From Alistipes megaguti (GTDB taxonomy: Bacteria > Bacteroidota > Bacteroidia > Bacteroidales > Rikenellaceae), in the NCBI RefSeq assembly GCF_900604385.1, contig NZ_LR027382.1:248001-312000 (forward strand): a DNA stretch of 64,000 bases, given 5' to 3'. This document shows positions 9,273 through 18,210 of this stretch, in pieces. The notes beneath the pieces are model-generated. The model was given only the letters and a program-made list of their open reading frames with translations, had not been told where the DNA came from and did not search any database. The first letter of the stretch is position 1. The number at the start of each line of letters is the position of its first letter. The position numbers and the translations under genes are program-made.

Positions 9273-9280
9273 CAAAGGTA
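9273..9280 (-). promoter_or_regulatory. Possible internal promoter (-7 box) before the ppiD-like gene
   Basis: TACCTTTG on the minus strand, 39 nt upstream of the ATG, within the 79-nt gap after the CNNM gene. No TTTG lies at the right -33 distance. Confidence 0.45.
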
Positions 9281-9312
9281 GTAAAATATTCGCAAATAGA
9301 GGCCTGTATGCG

Positions 9313-10575
9313 TTACAATTTTTTCACCCGCGCCAGTTCGAGACGGGAACGCGTCGTGCGGAGAATCCGAACCTGGAGACCGTCGACGACGATCGTCTCG
9401 CCGGCGGCCGGAATCCCCTCGTAATTGTAGATGATGAAACCCGCCAGCGTATCGTATTCGCGGCTCTCCTCGATGCCCAGACCGTAGCGTTCGTTGAGAT
9501 ACTTCACCTCCAGACGGCACGAGAGGACATATTCGTCCGGTCCGACCTGTTTCTCGACCAGATCCGGCACATCGTGTTCGTCCTCGATCTCGCCGAAGAT
9601 CTGCTCCAGCACGTCCTCCAGCGAGATGATGCCCGCCGTACCGCCGAACTCGTCAATCACCACGGCAATGTTCGTCCGGTGCTTGATGAAATTCTCCAGC
9701 ACGAGTTGCAGCGGCATGGTCTCCGGCACGAAATTGACCTCCATCATCACATCCGAGATCTGTTCCGGACGCGTGAAAAGACTCTTCGAATTGACATATC
9801 CGATGATGTTGTCGATCGACTTCCGCCAGACGAAGATACGCGAATACTTCGTCTCGATGAAACGGTCGGCCAGCTGGTCGATCGTCGTCTCGTCGATATC
9901 CACAGCCTCGACATCCACGCGCGGCACCATGCAGTCCCGTACCCGCAGGTCGGCAAAATCCAGCGCATTCTGGAAGAGTTTCAGTTCGGCATCGGGTTCG
10001 GTGTGGGTCTCCTGCCCCCCGGCCTCGAGCAGCGAGGCCAGATCCTCGCGGTCAAAACCCGGAGCTATGTTCTTCTCCTCGACCCGTCGCCCCATAAGCC
10101 ACAGAATTCCATGCGACAAAAGCGTCGTGAAACGGGCTATGGGATAGAGCACGATGTAGAAGAAGTAGATCACCGGAGCCAGTGCCCGATAGTAGAAATT
10201 CGGGTCGTTGCGGAAAACCGACTTGGGCAGGAACTCCGCAAAGAAGATGATGATCAGCGTCGAAACGGCCGTATCAATGGCCACCGACCCCTCGCGGGCC
10301 AGCTCCTCCCACCCGAAGGCCGCATAGAGCTCCCGCAGGAGCATTGACATGGCCAGTGAATAGACCACCAGCGCAATGTTGTTGCCGACCAGAATCGTCG
10401 TGATGTACTGCCCCGGATGGCGGGCGAAGACCTCTGCTATGCGGTCAAACATCCGGTTCTGCTTGCGGTCGATCTCCAGCTTGAGCCGGTTCTTGCTCGT
10501 AAAGGCGATCTCCATCCCCGAGAAGAAGGCCGACAGCAGCAGCATGACCACGATCAGTATGAGCGATTGCACCAT
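9313..10575 (-). CDS. CNNM/CBS-domain membrane protein (HlyC/CorC family, GldE-like)
   Basis: Integral membrane protein of the CNNM (DUF21) family, implicated in divalent cation transport. It has 420 residues. An N-terminal CNNM region with several transmembrane helices spans about residues 1-180 (LLLSAFFSGMEIAFTSKN is the family start). A pair of CBS domains spans about 200-325 (VRDCMVPRVDVEAV, VVIDEFGGTAGIISLEDVLE), and a C-terminal CorC/HlyC domain follows (AGFIIYNYEGIPAAGETI). In gliding Bacteroidota a homologue is called GldE, but no other gliding gene is nearby. It follows lptC after 22 nt, consistent with one transcript. Confidence 0.9.
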   Translation of the reverse strand: MVQSLILIVVMLLLSAFFSGMEIAFTSKNRLKLEIDRKQNRMFDRIAEVFARHPGQYITTILVGNNIALVVYSLAMSMLLRELYAAFGWEELAREGSVAIDTAVSTLIIIFFAEFLPKSVFRNDPNFYYRALAPVIYFFYIVLYPIARFTTLLSHGILWLMGRRVEEKNIAPGFDREDLASLLEAGGQETHTEPDAELKLFQNALDFADLRVRDCMVPRVDVEAVDIDETTIDQLADRFIETKYSRIFVWRKSIDNIIGYVNSKSLFTRPEQISDVMMEVNFVPETMPLQLVLENFIKHRTNIAVVIDEFGGTAGIISLEDVLEQIFGEIEDEHDVPDLVEKQVGPDEYVLSCRLEVKYLNERYGLGIEESREYDTLAGFIIYNYEGIPAAGETIVVDGLQVRILRTTRSRLELARVKKL

Positions 10576-10597
10576 AGCTTTCCACTTTTCTGTGTAG

Positions 10598-11344
10598 TCA
10601 TTCGGCCTTGATGTTTCGCACGGGGCGCGGAGCCTCCACTGCGGAGCCGGCCGGAGCCGGTTTGGCCGATGGGACGGGGTTCGACTCCGGAACGGGCTTC
10701 ACCGGAGTCGGAGCCGGACGCCCGGCCGCAGGCCGCTCCGCCGAAGAGTCCGCCGATGTCGAATCGGCACGCTGCTTCATCTCCACCTCCATGCGTCCCT
10801 TCATCCTGCGGAAACGCCAGTCCTTGAACTCCTCGTCCGATTCGAATCCCTCGCCGATGAAGACGTCGCGGCCGTTGTTCTGCACGATTTTCGAATCGAC
10901 GTTCGAATAGATCTTCCCCGTTCGCGCATTCCAGAAGAGCTGCTGCGTATAGAGCGTCTTGCCGTCGGACTTCTTCACCACAACATTGCCCTTGGCCTCC
11001 CACAGTTCGCGATTCTGGTAGTAGATGGCATAGTTGGCCGTCAGCACCGCATCGACCGACGAGAGCGAATCATCCTGGTAGGTCGTGATCTTAATTCCCT
11101 TGCGGAACTCCCGGTAGGGCTCCCGCGCCAGCGTATAACCCTCCAGCAGCGGCGTGACGAAATGGTACGAACGCCGTCCGTTCTGCGAATTGATGATCGA
11201 CAGATCCTCGCTGTACTCGGTCATCATCGACTCTTCGGCCGCCGACTTCGTATCCTGCGCCTCGCCCGAACACGAGAATAGCAAGATAGCACTCCCCACC
11301 ACGGAGAGTGCTACCTGTGCGTATCGAGTGATGCGTTTCCTCAT
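10598..11344 (-). CDS. lptC: LPS export protein LptC (lipoprotein form)
   Basis: Bitopic or lipid-anchored component of the Lpt bridge that carries lipopolysaccharide across the periplasm. It has 248 residues. The N-terminus has a signal ending in the lipobox-like AILLFSC. The LptC/OstA-like beta-jellyroll covers about residues 50-190 (VDAVLTANYAIYYQNRELWE, AKGNVVVKKSDGKTLYTQQL, IGEGFESDEEFKDWRF are diagnostic). The last 60 residues are a low-complexity tail rich in Pro and Ala, an extension without assigned function. Neighbours are a TPR protein upstream (30-nt gap) and the CNNM protein downstream (22-nt gap). Confidence 0.92.
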   Translation of the reverse strand: MRKRITRYAQVALSVVGSAILLFSCSGEAQDTKSAAEESMMTEYSEDLSIINSQNGRRSYHFVTPLLEGYTLAREPYREFRKGIKITTYQDDSLSSVDAVLTANYAIYYQNRELWEAKGNVVVKKSDGKTLYTQQLFWNARTGKIYSNVDSKIVQNNGRDVFIGEGFESDEEFKDWRFRRMKGRMEVEMKQRADSTSADSSAERPAAGRPAPTPVKPVPESNPVPSAKPAPAGSAVEAPRPVRNIKAE

Positions 11345-11374
11345 GGAAATGCGTTTCGTGCTCCGGCAGAGGAA

Positions 11375-12709
11375 TCAGCGGGTGCGGACCGTCGTCGTGA
11401 CGCCGGCTGCCGTACCGCAGGTCACCGTATAGCGGGCACCCTCCTGCAGCTCGTTGAAGAAGCACTCCTCCGAGTTGGGGAAGCGGCTGCGGAATGCCGA
11501 AAGCGAGGTCTTGGCATGCTCGAGGTACTCCGAGTCGCTCGGCAGCAGCTCGACGGCCTTGGCCATCGTGTCGTAGGCGGCCCAGAAGGTAGCCTGACCG
11601 GCGAATCCGCCGCAGGCGGCTGCCGACGAAGCATAGCACTGTGCCAGCACGAAATAGGGCACGCCATCCTCCGGATTCAGATCGCGGGCCTGACGGGCGG
11701 CCGATGCGGCCTCCGAAATGTCGTTGGCTACCAGACCCACCAGGGCGATGCGCACGAGGAGCTTCTGACGCTCGGCCGGATCCTGCTCGACGGCCAGCGC
11801 CTCGTTCAGGTAGGTCATGGCCTTGGCATAGTCACCCTTGTTCTGGAAGGCCTGGGCCAGGAACATGGCCGTCTCCGACGAGGGCTTCATCTGATAGTAC
11901 TTCTCGGCGATCGTGAAGTAGAAGTCGCCGTCGCACTTGGCCCGCGACATCATCCCCACGGCCTGGGCCAGCAGCGCCTCATCGTCGGGTGCAGCCTCGA
12001 TCTTCGCCCGGTAGAGCTTCTCGAGGTTCTCGCAGCTGGCCGCACCGCTCAGTCCGAACGCGGCATCGAACTGCGCCTTGTACTCGGCAGCCTCGGGATG
12101 CTTTGCGAAGAAGGGCTCCAGACGCTCGTACTCCGCAAGCACCTCGTCCGGCATCACCTCGTCCGTATTCTTGTAGTCGTCGCAGAGGTTCGAGAAATAG
12201 GCCACGACAGTCTCCGGATCGGTGTTGTCGCCACCGGCGGCAATGGCCTCGCGGAAGGCCTCGCGGATACCGGCACGGTCGCTCGGCTTGTAGGTCAGAT
12301 ATTCACGGGCCTTGCGGTCGAGGATATAGGCCGTACCGCGCTTCGGATGGTCGCCGAAATACTTGTTGCGCAGATCGTAGATCAGCATCAGCGAGTCGAC
12401 ATACATGTTCTTCTCGTCAAGCGATTTGGCGCGGTTGATCTTGTTCTTGTAAAGCGTAATTCCACGCACGAAGGTATTCTCCGAGGCCTTCGGGCACTTG
12501 TCCAGCAGCTCTTTCAGATAGTGGGCGGCGGCATTGTAGTCCTTGTTGTCGCACGACTCCTTGAGGAAGTTGCTGTTCAGAATGTTCTGCTGACGCTCCT
12601 CGGGCGTATCACCCCAGATCGCGTACTTCGGATCACTGAAATCTTGAGCCAGCGCCGCGAACGCGAAGAGCGAGCATGCAGCGGTGAGCAGGAATTTTAC
12701 GTTTTTCAT
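11375..12709 (-). CDS. Secreted TPR-repeat protein
   Basis: Probably a periplasmic protein-interaction scaffold. It has 444 residues, with a cleavable signal peptide ending near FAALAQ. The rest is alpha-helical with tetratricopeptide-like repeats, clearest at about residues 255-360 (YFTIAEKYYQMKPSSETAMF, LAQAFQNKGDYAKAMTYLNE, DLNPEDGVPYFVLAQCYASS). Two cysteines near residues 170-225 flank a divergent segment. It sits between an outer membrane protein gene and lptC on the same strand, which suggests a role in envelope assembly, but the sequence shows no specific function. Confidence 0.82.
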   Translation of the reverse strand: MKNVKFLLTAACSLFAFAALAQDFSDPKYAIWGDTPEERQQNILNSNFLKESCDNKDYNAAAHYLKELLDKCPKASENTFVRGITLYKNKINRAKSLDEKNMYVDSLMLIYDLRNKYFGDHPKRGTAYILDRKAREYLTYKPSDRAGIREAFREAIAAGGDNTDPETVVAYFSNLCDDYKNTDEVMPDEVLAEYERLEPFFAKHPEAAEYKAQFDAAFGLSGAASCENLEKLYRAKIEAAPDDEALLAQAVGMMSRAKCDGDFYFTIAEKYYQMKPSSETAMFLAQAFQNKGDYAKAMTYLNEALAVEQDPAERQKLLVRIALVGLVANDISEAASAARQARDLNPEDGVPYFVLAQCYASSAAACGGFAGQATFWAAYDTMAKAVELLPSDSEYLEHAKTSLSAFRSRFPNSEECFFNELQEGARYTVTCGTAAGVTTTVRTR

Positions 12710-12774
12710 TGGTCAGATGAATTTTTGTTGTATTGTCGTTTGCCTTTATCGTTTTTGGAGTTTTTATCCGGGGA

Positions 12775-14154
12775 TTAATCGTACTTGGGCCGCATGAACC
12801 AGTACTCGCCGTTCTCCTGGCCGGCGAAGAGCGTGAAGCCCACCGCAATCTTGAAATACTGCTGACGGACCAGTCCCAGCCGTTCGGCGACGTTGTAGGC
12901 GCGGCGTCCGTACTCAACCCCCACATCGACCGACGATACGGCCCACAACTTCACCGGAATACCGAAGCCCGCCGTCACGGCCCACTGTCCGAGGCGTTCG
13001 CCGTTGAAGGACTGGTTGTAGGTCCCGTAGCGGAAGCCCGCACGGTAGGACCACCGCCGCAGGAAATTTCGAATATCATACCGGTTGGGCGTAAACTCCA
13101 CGCCCAGTTTGATCGTACTCGTATTGACATACTCGACCAGATACGACGTACGGTTTTCGCCCGTACCGCTCATACCCGTCATTTCGGAAGCCGTGTTGCG
13201 TCCGCCCCAATTCTGGTAGACGTAATCCACGCCCATGGCCCATTTGGCCGTCTGGTAATAGAGGCCCACGGCCAACTGATGCGGCAGCACCAGCTTCAGA
13301 TGCGTCGTATCGCCCTTGACCGTCGTGTTGTAGAGGTCGCCGACGTAGATCTTCTTGGTCACCTCCGGGTTCAGGTCGCCGCCGAAGTCGAACGCCGCAC
13401 CCACGGTCAGGATCCGCTTCTGATTCAGAATCGGGCTCCACTGTACGCCCACCTGTCCCTTGATGCTCGAGACGCTGTAGACGTCGCTGCCCACCGACGA
13501 AACGTAGGTCCCGTCACCGGTGATGGCCGTCGGGGTCATCACGAACGAACGGTTGATCGAGCCCCAGTAGTACTGGGCGGCCACGCCGATCGAGAAGTTC
13601 TTGAAGACCTCCCAGCCCAGACCGACCTTCACCTCCGTGATGTCGCCGTCGCCCTGGTAGTTGTACTGGATGTTGCCCACGTTGCCGTAGACGGGATCCG
13701 TCGGGTCGTACTCGTGGTAGTATTTCGTGCGGTAGCCCACCGAGCTGTAGGGCGTCAGGCTGAAGCCCAGGCCCAGCCGCTTGGCCACCGGCAGCTGAAA
13801 GGCGATATCGTGGAAATTGAACGTATTGTAAACCGTGCTCTTGGCCTCGCCGGCGACCTTCTGCGAATTGTAGTAGTTCTGGCCCTCGAGACCGAAGTTG
13901 AAGAGGAAGGTCTTCTGCGGGGCGGCGCTGAATCCCGCGGGATTGAGCAGATTCACCACACCCGTCGAACGCATGGCCACGCCCACGCCGCCCATCGACC
14001 GCATCGGGAGCGTTCCGGGGGTATTCACCTCACCGATTCCGTACATCGTATAGGGCGAGAAGGCATTGATACTGCTTGTCTGGGCCGCGACGGCAACAGG
14101 GAACAGCGCCGCTGCTGCGACAAGTAGCTTACTCAAGGTGTTCTTCACTGGCAT
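12775..14154 (-). CDS. FadL-like outer membrane beta-barrel protein
   Basis: Predicted outer membrane protein of 459 residues. A signal peptide (to about AVAAQ, residue 25) is followed by SINAFSPYTMYGIGEV and RSMGGVGVAMRSTGVVNLLN. That 'glycine-rich then NPAG' start is typical of FadL/PorV-like barrels. Alternating amphipathic strands fill the remainder (LGLGFSLTPYSSVGYRTKYY, FSIGVAAQYYWGSINRSF). The ligand is unknown. Its first 26 bp overlap the end of coaX, so the two are translationally close. Bacteroidota genomes commonly carry this protein next to the TPR protein that follows it here. Confidence 0.82.
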   Translation of the reverse strand: MPVKNTLSKLLVAAAALFPVAVAAQTSSINAFSPYTMYGIGEVNTPGTLPMRSMGGVGVAMRSTGVVNLLNPAGFSAAPQKTFLFNFGLEGQNYYNSQKVAGEAKSTVYNTFNFHDIAFQLPVAKRLGLGFSLTPYSSVGYRTKYYHEYDPTDPVYGNVGNIQYNYQGDGDITEVKVGLGWEVFKNFSIGVAAQYYWGSINRSFVMTPTAITGDGTYVSSVGSDVYSVSSIKGQVGVQWSPILNQKRILTVGAAFDFGGDLNPEVTKKIYVGDLYNTTVKGDTTHLKLVLPHQLAVGLYYQTAKWAMGVDYVYQNWGGRNTASEMTGMSGTGENRTSYLVEYVNTSTIKLGVEFTPNRYDIRNFLRRWSYRAGFRYGTYNQSFNGERLGQWAVTAGFGIPVKLWAVSSVDVGVEYGRRAYNVAERLGLVRQQYFKIAVGFTLFAGQENGEYWFMRPKYD

Positions 14155-14869
14155 TGTACTCTAAAATTCGATCCAATCCGCAAAAGACCAGATTACAATT
14201 TGCAAATATCGTGTTTTTAATTCTTTTCGCAAAGTATTTCGCGTCTCCTCCGGTAAAAATTACGCACAAATCGTCGATTTTTTCCCGCATCCGGCTCATA
14301 TAGCCCTCGATTTCGAAGGTCAGCGAGTTCATCACCCCCAGCCGGATGGCCTCCTCGGTGGAGAGGCCCTGCAGCTCCTCGCTCCCGGTCGCCGAACAGA
14401 GGGGCAGCTTGGCCGTATAGTCGTGCAGCGCCCGGAAACGGGTCCGCATGCCCGGCGAAATACACCCGCCGCGGAAGGTGGCGTCAGCCGTCACCAGGTC
14501 GATCGTTACGGCCGTCCCGAAGTCGACGATCAGCACGTTGCGACCCGGATAGAGCACCGTGGCACCCACAGCGGCCGCCAGCCGGTCGCGGCCCAGTGTC
14601 TCGGGCGTACGGTAGGCGTTGGCGATCGGAACCGGCGTCTGAGGCGTGAATTCCAGCACGTAATCCGCGTGTTCGTGCACCTGTGAGAGGATCTCATCGG
14701 CATCGCCCCGTGTCGACTCCACGATGGCGCGTTCGGCCCGGTGTCCCGGCAGGATCTCCTCGAAAACCGACGGCTGGAGGTATCGCGTACTGGTCTGGGC
14801 AATGAGCCGTCCCCCGTCGAACGCGGCGAGCTTGACCAGCGAATTGCCTATGTCCACAAGCAGATTCAA
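14129..14869 (-). CDS. coaX: Type III pantothenate kinase
   Basis: First step of coenzyme A synthesis: ATP-dependent phosphorylation of pantothenate. It has 246 residues, normal length. The ASKHA fold shows its first nucleotide-binding element (LLVDIGNSLVKLAAF, residues 3-17), the pantothenate region (TPETLGRDRLAAAVGA, about 103-118) and the second phosphate loop (VDFGTAVTIDLV, about 129-140). The ATG overlaps the mfd stop by 4 nt (ATGA). The 3' end overlaps the outer membrane protein gene by 26 bp. Confidence 0.95.
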   Translation of the reverse strand: MNLLVDIGNSLVKLAAFDGGRLIAQTSTRYLQPSVFEEILPGHRAERAIVESTRGDADEILSQVHEHADYVLEFTPQTPVPIANAYRTPETLGRDRLAAAVGATVLYPGRNVLIVDFGTAVTIDLVTADATFRGGCISPGMRTRFRALHDYTAKLPLCSATGSEELQGLSTEEAIRLGVMNSLTFEIEGYMSRMREKIDDLCVIFTGGDAKYFAKRIKNTIFANCNLVFCGLDRILEYNASEEHLE

Positions 14870-17800
14870 AGCTCTTGCAAGGTTTTGTATGCGTCCTCCA
14901 CGTCTTTGATATTCCTAACGGTCATCGCCAGCCGATTATTGTGCTGCTTGAGCACAAAACGGTCGGGATGTTGCGTCACCCGCTGCAGCAGCGTCATGAA
15001 GGTTTCGCTTTTATAATAAGGTGAATTCTCTTCGCCCACGAACTGCACGATCATCAGGCCGTTCTTGACCTTGACACGCTCCATGCCCAGGCGGATGGCC
15101 TCCCAGCGCAGCCGCACGACATTCAGCAGCTCACGCGCGGCACGCGGCAGCGGTCCGAAGCGGTCCACCAGCCGGCTCTCGAAGGCCTCGAGCGCCGCTT
15201 CGTCCTTCGTCGAGTCCAGCTCGCGATAGAGCTTCAGACGCTCGGCCTGCTGCGAAACGTAGTCGTCCGGCAGCGACGCCTCGACCTCGATGTCGATGTG
15301 GGCGTCGTCGATGAAGTTCATGCGGCCGACGACCTGCTGCTCCTCCTGGCCCAGATCGGGCATCTGGAGTCCCTCGGCGCGCAGTTCGGCAATCGCCTCG
15401 TTCATGATCTTCTGGTAGGTTTCGAAGCCGATATCGGCGATGAAGCCGCTCTGTTCGGCCCCCAGCAGGTTGCCCGCACCGCGGATGTCAAGGTCCTGCA
15501 TGGCGATGTTGAAGCCCGAACCCAGGTCCGAGAACTCCTCGATGGCCCGCAGACGGCGCCGTGCATCAGGCGTCAGCAGCTCGTCCGGCGGGGTGAGCAG
15601 GTAGCAGTAGGCCTTCTGGTTCGAACGTCCCACGCGGCCGCGCAGCTGGTGCAGGTCGCTCAGTCCAAAGTGCTGGGCGTTGTTGACGATGATCGTATTG
15701 GCGTTCGGGATGTCGATGCCGTTCTCGACGATGGTCGTCGACAGCAGCACGTCGAACTCCCCGTAGATGAAGTCCATGATGAGCTTCTCGAGCTGTTCGG
15801 CCGGCATCTTGCCGTGTCCCACCCCGACGCGGGCCTTCGGGCAGAGGCGCGTGATCATCCCCTGCAGCGTCGGCAGATCCTCCACGCGGTTGTGGACGAA
15901 GTAGACCTGGCCGCCGCGCGCAAGCTCCGTCTCGATGGCGTCGCGGATGATCTCCTCCGAGAAGACGTGCGATTCGGTGATGATCGGCTGTCGGTTGGGC
16001 GGCGGCGTCGAGATGACCGACAGGTCGCGCGAACCCATGAGCGAGAACTGCAGCGTGCGCGGGATGGGCGTCGCCGTCAGCGTCAGCGTGTCGACCGAGA
16101 CGCTCATCTCCGTGAGTTTCTCCTTGGCCGCCACGCCGAATTTCTGCTCCTCGTCGATGATCAGCAGCCCCAGATCGTGGAAAACGACCTGTTTGCCCAG
16201 CATCTTGTGCGTGCCGATCAGGATGTCGATCTTCCCCGAGGCCAGATCGGCGCAGATCTGCCGGACCTCCTTGGCGGATTTCGTACGGTTGAGATACTCG
16301 ACCCGCACCGGGAAGTCGCGCAGCCGCTCGCTGAACGAGCGGTAGTGCTGCAGCGCCAGGATCGTCGTCGGCACCAGCACGGCCACCTGCTTGCCGTCGC
16401 ACGCCGCCTTGAAGGCCGCACGGATGGCCACCTCGGTCTTGCCGAAGCCCACGTCGCCGCATACCAGCCGGTCCATCGGCTGGTCGGACTCCATGTCACG
16501 CTTGACGGCCTCGGTGGCCGCCTGCTGGTCGGGCGTATCCTCCCAGCGGAACGAAGCCTCCAGCTCATGCTGCAGGTAGCTGTCCGGCGAGAAGGCAAAG
16601 CCCTTCGAGGCCTTGCGCTTGGCGTAGAGGGCGATCAACTGGCGCGAAATGTCCTTGACAGCCTTCTTCGTGGCATTCTTCAGCTTCTGCCAGGCGCCGG
16701 TGCCCAGCTTGTAGATCTTCGGCGGCTCGCCGTCGCCCGACTTGTAGCGCGAGATGCGGTGCAGCGAGTGGACGTTGACGAACAGCACGTCGCCATCCTT
16801 GTAGACCAGCTTGATCGCCTCGTGGGTCTTGCCCCCCTCGTTGATCTTCACCAGTCCGTCGAAACGACCCACGCCGTGGTCGATGTGGACCACGTAGTCG
16901 CCCGGACGCAGCTGGTTCAGCTCCGCCACGGTCATCTGCTCGTCGCGGCGGATCTCGCCGTTGATCCGGTAGCGCTGATAGCGGTCGAAGATCTGGTGGT
17001 CGGTATAGAGGCAGAGTTTCAGATCGTTGTCCACGAAACCCTCGTGCAGCGTCACGGCCAGCGACCGCACGACGGCCTGTCCGCGGCCGATCTGGTGGAA
17101 GATGTTCTCGAGGCGTTCGACCTGCGCCCGGTTTTCCGAAAGGATCCACGTCTCGTAACCCCGCAGCGCGTTGCGGATCATGTCGTCGGCCAGCAACTCG
17201 AAGTTCTTGTTGAACTTCGGCTGCGGCGAGGTCGAGAACTTCACGCCCGACGTCACGGGCCGTTCGGGCAGATTGTCGCGCAGGACGAACAACCGGTTCT
17301 GCTGCAGATCCTCCAGCAGGCCGTTGCGGCTCGTCAGCAGCTGGTCGATCAGCCCGGGCTCTTCCAGATCGCCCAGCGTCTTGCGCCGCACGTCGTTCAC
17401 CCGGCGCAGCACGAAATCCGCGTCGTAGAACCACCACGCCGCATCGGCCCCCGCAAAACGCGCCAGCGAAACCCGTGCCGCAGCCGTCTCGCCGCTGTTC
17501 AGGTCAGGGATGATCTCCACGCGGTCGAGCTTGTCGGCCGACAGCTGGCTCGAGATGTTGAACCGCCGGATCGAGTCGACCTCGTCGCCGAAGAAATCCA
17601 GACGGTAGGGTTTGCTCTCCGAGTAGGAGAAGACGTCGACGATGCCGCCGCGCAGCGAATACTGGCCCGGTTCGTAGACAAAGTCGACGCGGGTGAAGCC
17701 CCCGTCGACGAGCTCCTGTTCGAGCACCTCGATCGAAATCCGGGCTCCGACCCGCACCGCAATCGTCTTGCGCTGCAGCACCTCGGCATCGGCCACCCGT

Positions 17801-18207
17801 TCGGCCAGCGCCTCGGGATAGGTGCAAACCACCAGATACTCCCCCTTTGCGCCGCCGAAGGCCCGCAGAGCATTCATCGTGGCCGTACGCTGCACCACCC
17901 CCTGGGCATCCTCGGCGCCGTTGGCCGCCGAGTGTTTGTACGACGACGGAAAGAAGCAGACCCGCTCTTCGTCGAGCAGGTTGTAGAAGTCATTGAGCAG
18001 ATAGGCGGCCGCATCGCGGTCCTCGGCCACGAAGAGATGCACGCCGCCGCAGCGGGCTATGGCCGCTGCCGCATAAAACGACAGAGCCCCGCCGACCAAC
18101 TCCTGGAGATGGACGGTGGTGCTCCGTTTCCGGTATTCGCGGCACAGGGCGTCGAGTTTTTTTGATCCGGCGGCGAACTGTGCCAACTGCTCGCGAGGGG
18201 TTGCCAT
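14866..18207 (-). CDS. mfd: Transcription-repair coupling factor
   Basis: Removes RNA polymerase stalled at lesions and recruits UvrA. It has 1113 residues. In order: the UvrB-homology module with the degenerate start (FYAAAAIARCGGVHLFVAED); the RNA-polymerase-interacting CarD-like domain (QLRPGDYVVHIDHGVGRFDG, about residue 450); the helicase core with Walker A (VCGDVGFGKTEVAIRAAF, about 583), the DEEQ box (LLIIDEEQKFG), TLTATPIPRTL and the motif VI region (LRGRVGRSNQKAYCYLL); and the C-terminal TRCF domain. It follows rng after 3 nt and overlaps coaX by 4 nt, so all three are probably cotranscribed. Confidence 0.97.
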   Translation of the reverse strand: MATPREQLAQFAAGSKKLDALCREYRKRSTTVHLQELVGGALSFYAAAAIARCGGVHLFVAEDRDAAAYLLNDFYNLLDEERVCFFPSSYKHSAANGAEDAQGVVQRTATMNALRAFGGAKGEYLVVCTYPEALAERVADAEVLQRKTIAVRVGARISIEVLEQELVDGGFTRVDFVYEPGQYSLRGGIVDVFSYSESKPYRLDFFGDEVDSIRRFNISSQLSADKLDRVEIIPDLNSGETAAARVSLARFAGADAAWWFYDADFVLRRVNDVRRKTLGDLEEPGLIDQLLTSRNGLLEDLQQNRLFVLRDNLPERPVTSGVKFSTSPQPKFNKNFELLADDMIRNALRGYETWILSENRAQVERLENIFHQIGRGQAVVRSLAVTLHEGFVDNDLKLCLYTDHQIFDRYQRYRINGEIRRDEQMTVAELNQLRPGDYVVHIDHGVGRFDGLVKINEGGKTHEAIKLVYKDGDVLFVNVHSLHRISRYKSGDGEPPKIYKLGTGAWQKLKNATKKAVKDISRQLIALYAKRKASKGFAFSPDSYLQHELEASFRWEDTPDQQAATEAVKRDMESDQPMDRLVCGDVGFGKTEVAIRAAFKAACDGKQVAVLVPTTILALQHYRSFSERLRDFPVRVEYLNRTKSAKEVRQICADLASGKIDILIGTHKMLGKQVVFHDLGLLIIDEEQKFGVAAKEKLTEMSVSVDTLTLTATPIPRTLQFSLMGSRDLSVISTPPPNRQPIITESHVFSEEIIRDAIETELARGGQVYFVHNRVEDLPTLQGMITRLCPKARVGVGHGKMPAEQLEKLIMDFIYGEFDVLLSTTIVENGIDIPNANTIIVNNAQHFGLSDLHQLRGRVGRSNQKAYCYLLTPPDELLTPDARRRLRAIEEFSDLGSGFNIAMQDLDIRGAGNLLGAEQSGFIADIGFETYQKIMNEAIAELRAEGLQMPDLGQEEQQVVGRMNFIDDAHIDIEVEASLPDDYVSQQAERLKLYRELDSTKDEAALEAFESRLVDRFGPLPRAARELLNVVRLRWEAIRLGMERVKVKNGLMIVQFVGEENSPYYKSETFMTLLQRVTQHPDRFVLKQHNNRLAMTVRNIKDVEDAYKTLQEL

Positions 18208-18210
18208 GCC

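Noticed and set aside
15298..18165. 955-codon open frame on plus strand
   Set aside because: Antisense to mfd; Arg/His/Val/Leu/Asp-rich with no family pattern, as expected from the reverse of a GC-rich gene.
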